The notes under the pieces were generated by a model. That model was given only the letters and a program-made list of their open reading frames with translations. It was not told the origin of the DNA and did not search any database. The position numbers were made by a program, and so were the translations under genes. This document shows positions 1 through 5,399 of a stretch of DNA of 5,399 nt, piece after piece. The stretch is from Desulfovibrio sp. (GTDB taxonomy: Bacteria; Desulfobacterota; Desulfovibrionia; Desulfovibrionales; Desulfovibrionaceae), in NCBI GenBank assembly GCA_014804905.1, contig JAAUYX010000019.1, forward strand, positions 64,485-69,883. Reading direction: 5' to 3'. The first letter of the stretch is position 1, and each line of letters begins with the position of its first letter.

Positions 1-894
1 GAAAGCGCCCCCGAGGGCGGGCGCCCGGCCTTGCTCGTGGTGGATTCCGTCCAGACGCTGACCAGCCTCGAGGCCGAGGGCCTGCCGGGCAATGTGGGCC
101 AGGTGCGCGCCGTGGCCACCACCCTGCAGGAGGCCTGTCGCCGCCTCGGCGTGACGCTCATTCTCGTGGGGCATGTGACCAAGGACGGCGTGCTCGCCGG
201 GCCGCGCCTCCTCGAGCACATGGTGGACACGGTGATTTCCCTGGAAGGGGACCGCCGCCAGATGTTCAGGCTCCTGCGCGTTTTCAAGAACCGCTTCGGC
301 CCCAACGAGGAACTGCTCGTCTTTCGCATGGGCGGGCACGGCATGGAGCTCGTGGACGATCCCTCCACCTTCTTCCTCGGCGCGCGCGACCCCGCGCTTT
401 CGGGCACGGCCGTGGTAATGGCCGTGGACGGGCAGCGGCCCCTTGCCGTGGAGGTGCAGGCCCTGGTGGCACGGACGTTTTTGAGCATCCCGCGCAGGGC
501 CGCGCTCGGTTTTGATGCCAACCGCCTGCACCTTTTGCTCGCCGTGCTGGAAAAGCGCCTTAAGCTCAATTTCGGGCAGGTGGATATTTACGCCAAGGTG
601 GGCGGCGGGATGCGCCTGCAGGAGCCGGGGCTGGACCTCGCCCTCGTGGCCGCCGTCCTGTCCTCTTATTATGATGTGCCGCTCCCCGAGCGCAGCATTT
701 TCTGGGGCGAGGTGGACCTCAACGGCCAGGTGCGCCCGGTGGCCGGCCAGTCCATCCGGCTTGCCCAGGCGGAAAGGCTCGGCTTTTCGCCCATCGTGCG
801 GCCCCCCGCGGGCAAGGACCAGGACGGCGGCCACATCCCGGGCGCCGTCCGCACCATCGCCGAACTGCAAAAACGGCTCTTCAACCGCTCCTGA
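1..894 (+). CDS. radA: DNA repair protein RadA (Sms), 3' part, 5' end outside window
   Basis: RadA is a RecA-like ATPase that drives branch migration of recombination intermediates. The reading frame is open from base 1, so the gene enters from the left; 297 residues are visible of a family length near 450. The missing part should carry the C4 zinc finger and Walker A motif. Visible, in order: the Walker B strand LLVVD (about residues 11-15), the RadA-specific KNRFG motif (residues 96-100) and, from about residue 150, the Lon-protease-like C-terminal domain, with QRPLAVEVQALV, GGMRLQEP and a GEVDLNGQVRPV segment. In the family this domain is structural and lacks the Lon catalytic serine. The usual LDEPxxDLA motif reads LQEPGLDLA here, a mild variation. 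The TGA stop is followed directly by an ATG of the next gene, which suggests co-transcription. The identification is secure; the missing N-terminus cannot be assessed. Confidence 0.96.
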   Translation, partial: ESAPEGGRPALLVVDSVQTLTSLEAEGLPGNVGQVRAVATTLQEACRRLGVTLILVGHVTKDGVLAGPRLLEHMVDTVISLEGDRRQMFRLLRVFKNRFGPNEELLVFRMGGHGMELVDDPSTFFLGARDPALSGTAVVMAVDGQRPLAVEVQALVARTFLSIPRRAALGFDANRLHLLLAVLEKRLKLNFGQVDIYAKVGGGMRLQEPGLDLALVAAVLSSYYDVPLPERSIFWGEVDLNGQVRPVAGQSIRLAQAERLGFSPIVRPPAGKDQDGGHIPGAVRTIAELQKRLFNRS

Positions 895-896
895 AT

Positions 897-901
897 GGGG
901 A
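897..901 (+). promoter_or_regulatory. Ribosome binding site deciding the CYTH gene start
   Basis: GGGGA lies five bases before the ATG at 907. The alternative ATG at 895 directly abuts the radA stop and has no purine-rich site before it. This favours the start at 907. Confidence 0.5.
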
Positions 902-906
902 CGCGC

Positions 907-1551
907 ATGGCCCTTGAGATTGAACGCAAATATCTCCATGTGGATTTCGGCCGCCTGCGCCTCGCGCTGGCGGAGGCCCGCGCCGAGGACCTGGGCGCGC
1001 ATTTCGAGTCCAATGTGGTCTATGACACGCCGGAACTCAGCCTGTGCAAAGCGAACAAGCTGCTTCGCGTGCGCAGCCAGGAATGGCCCGGCCGCATACG
1101 GCATGAGCTCACGCTGAAACTCCCCGTGGCGGCCTCGGGCGCGTTCAAGGCGCGGGAGGAGCGCGAGCTTCAGGTGGAGAGCGCCGCCGTCATGGGCTCG
1201 GTGCTCATGGGCCTCGGTTTTGTGGCTGCCGCCCGTTATGAGAAGGTGCGCTCCGTCTGGCGGCTCGCGCAGGACGCGCCGGGGGGCGCGCCCATGCTGG
1301 TGGAACTGGATGAGCTCCCCTTTGCGCGCGTGGTGGAACTGGAGGGCGCGCCCGCTGCGCTCGATACTGTTGCGGCGTTGCTTGGCCTTGACAAATACGA
1401 AATCAGCACCAAAAGTTATCATGCGCTTCATCAGGAATGGCGGAGCGCCGAGGGGCTGCCGCCGGAACGCTCCTTCGTGTTCGGGCCCGAAGAACGACAT
1501 GCCCTGCGGCGGCGGCTCGGCCTGCCTGACGAGGCGGCCGCATCCATCTGA
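907..1551 (+). CDS. CYTH-domain protein (class IV adenylate cyclase / triphosphatase-like)
   Basis: CYTH enzymes fold into a small tunnel barrel that binds triphosphates with metal ions and either cyclise ATP or hydrolyse tripolyphosphate or thiamine triphosphate. With the start at 907 the protein has 214 residues and opens with the signature ExExK as EIERK (residues 4-8). Further family features follow: YDTPELSL (39-46), the LRVR arginines (R54, R56), LTLK (K71), a basic/acidic REERE segment (83-87), KVR (K113, R115), VELDELP with D135, and VVELEG (E144, E146). The last 40 or so residues, after KSYHAL, are a charged tail that looks less conserved. The FxEIEG-like end resembles CyaB-type class IV adenylate cyclases, but sequence alone does not separate cyclase from phosphatase. 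A start at 895 would add MGTR; the ribosome site and the position of EIERK favour 907. The gene sits between radA and clpS with short gaps, so it is likely in the same operon. Confidence 0.88.
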   Translation: MALEIERKYLHVDFGRLRLALAEARAEDLGAHFESNVVYDTPELSLCKANKLLRVRSQEWPGRIRHELTLKLPVAASGAFKAREERELQVESAAVMGSVLMGLGFVAAARYEKVRSVWRLAQDAPGGAPMLVELDELPFARVVELEGAPAALDTVAALLGLDKYEISTKSYHALHQEWRSAEGLPPERSFVFGPEERHALRRRLGLPDEAAASI

Positions 1552-1567
1552 AATCCTGCGGGCATCC

Positions 1568-1575
1568 GGGAGAAG
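1568..1575 (+). promoter_or_regulatory. clpS ribosome binding site
   Basis: GGGAGAAG precedes the ATG at 1578; the GGGAG core is spaced five bases from it. It lies in the 26-base gap after the CYTH gene and supports this start. Confidence 0.6.
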
Positions 1576-1577
1576 CC

Positions 1578-1895
1578 ATGCCGTCCAACGCATCAGCCGG
1601 GGTGGATACTGAGCGCCCCACACGGCTTGAAAAAGAGGTGCGTGAACCCGCGCGCTATCGTGTCCTTCTGCATAACGACAATTACACAAGCATGGAGTTT
1701 GTGGTCGGCATCCTGAGGAGTATCTTCCACAGGACGCTGGAGGACGCCACGGCCATCATGCTTGATGTGCACCAGCACGGCATCGGCCAGTGCGGCGTTT
1801 ACACGCGGGAAGTGGCGGAAACCAAGGTGGCCCTGGTGCACAAGGCTGCCCGTCAGGCCGGGTTCCCCCTCAAGTGCAGTCTTGAAAAGCTATGA
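1578..1895 (+). CDS. clpS: ATP-dependent Clp protease adaptor ClpS
   Basis: ClpS binds proteins with N-terminal Leu, Phe, Tyr or Trp and hands them to the ClpA N-domain for unfolding and ClpP degradation in the cytoplasm. At 105 residues it matches the family (E. coli 106). A charged, probably flexible N-terminal extension (1-25) is followed by the core: YRVLLHNDNYTSMEFVV (27-43), IMLDVHQHG (60-68) and CGVYTREVAETK (72-83), ending in PLKCSLEKL. Aligned by eye to E. coli ClpS, the pocket residues are N33, D34, T37, gatekeeper M39, M61 and H65. The second acidic residue of the usual NDD triad is Asn here (N35), while D34, known to contact the substrate alpha-amino group, is kept. The gene immediately precedes clpA, and its TGA stop overlaps an ATG of the clpA frame as ATGA. 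Identification is firm. Confidence 0.97.
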   Translation: MPSNASAGVDTERPTRLEKEVREPARYRVLLHNDNYTSMEFVVGILRSIFHRTLEDATAIMLDVHQHGIGQCGVYTREVAETKVALVHKAARQAGFPLKCSLEKL

Positions 1896-1909
1896 CCGCC
1901 GGGAATCAT
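1882..1909 (+). promoter_or_regulatory. Possible weak promoter for clpA at the end of clpS
   Basis: TTGAAA (1882-1887, five of six matches to a sigma-70 -35 box) is followed after 16 bases by AATCAT (1904-1909, four of six matches to TATAAT). The patch is conspicuously AT-rich for this window. Transcription would start near 1916, leaving about 40 bases before the preferred clpA ATG at 1958. The preceding bases CTTGAAA also resemble a heat-shock sigma-32 -35 box, but no CCCCAT-like -10 box follows. This is inference from motif matching only. Confidence 0.2.
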
Positions 1910-1923
1910 GACAATAGCGGCGG
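1896..1923 (+). terminator. Hairpin with short T-run between clpS and clpA (attenuator-like)
   Basis: CCGCCG (1896-1901) pairs perfectly with CGGCGG (1918-1923) around a 16-base loop, and GTTTT follows at 1924-1928. The stem begins right after the clpS stop. Six GC pairs, a long loop and only four T residues make a weak intrinsic terminator at best. It could reduce read-through into clpA or protect the 3' end of clpS mRNA. It overlaps the possible promoter, so the two readings compete. Confidence 0.3.
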
Positions 1924-1948
1924 GTTTTGGGAGGCCTTCGGCCCCCGT

Positions 1949-1952
1949 GGAG
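1949..1952 (+). promoter_or_regulatory. clpA ribosome binding site deciding the start
   Basis: GGAG lies five bases before the ATG at 1958. This ATG begins MLSKS, the usual ClpA N-terminus. The upstream in-frame ATG at 1892 has no comparable site and would add 22 residues with no family resemblance. Confidence 0.55.
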
Positions 1953-1957
1953 TGACT

Positions 1958-4243
<2,286 letters not shown>

Positions 4244-4250
4244 CGCCAGA

Positions 4251-4261
4251 GGGAAGGGAAG
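4251..4261 (+). promoter_or_regulatory. aat ribosome binding site
   Basis: The purine run GGGAAGGGAAG fills most of the 20-base gap between the clpA stop and the ATG at 4264. It selects this start over in-frame codons further upstream inside clpA, which would give an N-terminus unlike the family. Confidence 0.65.
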
Positions 4262-4263
4262 CC

Positions 4264-5052
4264 ATGTTGGCCCTGTTTTCCCGGCTGGCGGCGCTCTTTC
4301 CCGATCCTGCAACCGCACCGGCTGACGCGCCCCTCTGCAGGGGGGGCGACCTCGGGCCGGTGCGGTTGCTTGCTGCCTACAGCCGGGGTATTTTCCCCTG
4401 GTACGGGCCGGGATTGCCCCTGCTCTGGTGGTCGCCGGACCCGCGCTGCGTGCTGCCGCTGGCGGATTTCCACCTGCCCCGGCGCAGCGCCCGCAGCCTG
4501 CGAGCCTCTGGTTTCAGCGTGACGCTGGACGCGGCCTTCGGCCGGGTCATCAGTGCCTGCGCCGCCCCGAGACCCGGCCCCGAGCCGCCGGGAACGTGGC
4601 TCACGCCCGAGATGCTCACGGCCTATGAAAGGCTGCATTCCTTCGGCTACGCCCATTCCATTGAAACATGGCGCGACGGCAAGCTCGTGGGTGGCCTCTA
4701 CGGCGTGGCCCTCGGGCGAGCCTTTTTCGGCGAATCCATGTTCCATGTGGAGTCCGAGGCCTCGCGCGCGGCCCTCGCGGCCCTCGTGGGCCTGCTCAGG
4801 CGTCGCGGAGCGACCTTGCTCGATTGCCAGCAGGCCACGCCGCACATGGAGCGCATGGGCGCCAGGCTCCTGCCGCGGGGCGAATTCCTGCGGCAGCTTG
4901 CAGCCGCGCTTGCTCCCAGCGGGGCTGATGCAGCCACGCCGCGCGACGATGCGGAACCGCGCCTCGCACCCTGGGAGCCCTGGCGGGAGCGCTATGTGTT
5001 TTGCGGCCCCTGCGGAGACGCCTCGCCGGACGCCTGGGCCGAGAGGTCATAG
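4264..5052 (+). CDS. aat: Leucyl/phenylalanyl-tRNA--protein transferase Aat
   Basis: Aat transfers Leu or Phe from aminoacyl-tRNA to proteins with N-terminal Lys or Arg, creating N-degrons read by ClpS, so it acts upstream of its two neighbours. The 262-residue product shows the family blocks in order: GGDLGPVRLLAAYSRGIFPW (27-46), WWSPDPRCVL (55-64), TWLTPEMLTAYERLH (111-125), AHSIETW (130-136), LVGGLYGVALGRAFFGESMF (141-160), and LLDCQQATPHMERMGA (185-200). E157, D187 and Q189 correspond to the E. coli catalytic-site residues E156, D186 and Q188. The protein is about 28 residues longer than E. coli Aat (234). Much of the excess is a tail after residue 218 that contains a CGPC motif (247-250). 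The start at 4264 has a strong ribosome site 20 bases after clpA, pointing to the same transcript. A perfect inverted repeat lies inside codons 16-36. The 3' end overlaps the convergent gene on the other strand. Confidence 0.96.
   Translation: MLALFSRLAALFPDPATAPADAPLCRGGDLGPVRLLAAYSRGIFPWYGPGLPLLWWSPDPRCVLPLADFHLPRRSARSLRASGFSVTLDAAFGRVISACAAPRPGPEPPGTWLTPEMLTAYERLHSFGYAHSIETWRDGKLVGGLYGVALGRAFFGESMFHVESEASRAALAALVGLLRRRGATLLDCQQATPHMERMGARLLPRGEFLRQLAAALAPSGADAATPRDDAEPRLAPWEPWRERYVFCGPCGDASPDAWAERS
4309..4369. repeat. Perfect 14-bp inverted repeat within the 5' part of aat
   Basis: GCAACCGCACCGGC (4309-4322) is the exact reverse complement of 4356-4369, separated by 33 bases. The spacer holds a second dyad, CGCCCC (4328-4333) against GGGGCG (4343-4348), with CTGCAG in its loop. 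As RNA this would fold into a long two-part hairpin starting about 45 bases after the aat start codon. No T-run follows, so it is not a standard terminator. Its function is unknown. Confidence 0.75.
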
Positions 5053-5399
5053 AAGGCGCGCGCGGCAAAGGGGAGGTCATAGCCCGGAGCCGCGTCAAAG
5101 CGGATGAAGCCCGTCTGGCCGCCCTCGGGGATTTCGCCGAGGGGCCCAACGCCCAAGGGCACGGGAAGGTCCAACGGGCAGATGACGAGCTTTTCGATTC
5201 TGTCCGCATAGCGCTTTTCCAGCCATGCGGCCAGGGCCTCGCTTTCCTCGGCGGTGAAGGCCTCCAACAGGCAGGCGAGGGCGCGGTCCTCGGTGGCGCC
5301 TTCGAGGAGCGCCGCGGGCATGGCCGGGTCGGGGGGCGCCACAAGGCCCTTGCCGCGCAGGGCGGCCAGTTCCTCTTCCGTGGCCCCGTGGCGGATGAT
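4992..5399 (-). CDS. Unidentified protein, C-terminal part, 5' end outside window
   Basis: The frame reads leftward from the right edge of the window without a stop to TAG at 4992-4994, giving 135 visible residues. Third codon positions are strongly G or C, as in the neighbouring genes, and no + strand gene competes beyond 5052, so it is very likely real. I do not recognise the family. An acidic, Ala/Leu-rich helical part (about 1-75, containing EEELAALRGKGLV and EESEALAAWLEKRYADRIEK) precedes a hydrophobic, Pro/Gly-rich part (LVICPLDLPVPLGVGPLG, 71-88) and TGFIRFDAAPGYDLPFAARAFYDLSA (split here as TGFIRFDAAPG and YDLPFAARAFYDLSA). No signal peptide or membrane helix is evident in the visible part. 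A GTG at 5342 could be an internal start giving 116 residues, but the coding pattern continues upstream of it. The gene converges on aat and overlaps its last 61 bases. Confidence 0.75.
   Translation of the reverse strand: MIRHGATEEELAALRGKGLVAPPDPAMPAALLEGATEDRALACLLEAFTAEESEALAAWLEKRYADRIEKLVICPLDLPVPLGVGPLGEIPEGGQTGFIRFDAAPGYDLPFAARAFYDLSAQASGEASPQGPQNT

Noticed and set aside
1388..1422. Perfect TTGACA (1388-1393) and TATCAT (1417-1422) in the CYTH gene, upstream of clpS
   Set aside because: The spacing is 23 bases, outside the 16-19 range for a sigma-70 promoter, and no fair -10 box sits at the right distance.
1626..1650. CTTGAAAAA, resembling a heat-shock sigma-32 -35 box, inside clpS
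   Set aside because: No CCCCAT-like -10 box follows at the usual spacing, and it lies within clpS codons.

Overview
This 5.4-kb window is GC-rich (roughly two thirds G+C by eye, third codon positions nearly all G or C) and tightly packed. It looks like chromosomal core DNA of a proteobacterium. The protein sequences and the gene order radA / CYTH protein / clpS / clpA / aat suggest a Desulfovibrio-like sulfate reducer (Desulfovibrionaceae). That assignment is inferred from gene order and composition, not from a search.

Layout. Bases 1-894 are the 3' two thirds of radA, whose start lies upstream of the window. It is followed almost without a gap by a CYTH-domain protein of the class IV adenylate cyclase / triphosphatase type (907-1551), clpS (1578-1895), clpA (start preferred at 1958, end 4243) and aat (4264-5052). 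All five genes are on the + strand with gaps of about 12, 26, 62 and 20 bases, so they probably form one operon. On the - strand, an unidentified gene runs in from the right edge (5399 to 4992) and overlaps the 3' end of aat tail to tail by 61 bases. No RNA gene, mobile element or CRISPR array was seen, and no stretch over 300 bases lacks a gene.

How the genes work together. clpS, clpA and aat make up most of the bacterial N-degron (N-end rule) pathway. Aat adds Leu or Phe to proteins that begin with Lys or Arg. ClpS recognises N-terminal Leu, Phe, Trp or Tyr and delivers the protein to the ClpA unfoldase, which feeds ClpP (not encoded here). RadA (recombination branch migration) and the CYTH protein (nucleotide or triphosphate chemistry) have no established link to this pathway and may simply share the transcript.

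Most of the window is ordinary core genome; I found no clear undescribed system. Points worth a second look are a perfect 14-bp inverted repeat inside the start of aat, a hairpin and promoter-like patch at the clpS/clpA junction with a 22-codon in-frame leader, an Asp-to-Asn change in the ClpS N-degron pocket, a CGPC motif in an extended Aat tail that lies exactly in the convergent overlap, and a short patch of AT-rich codons in clpA.
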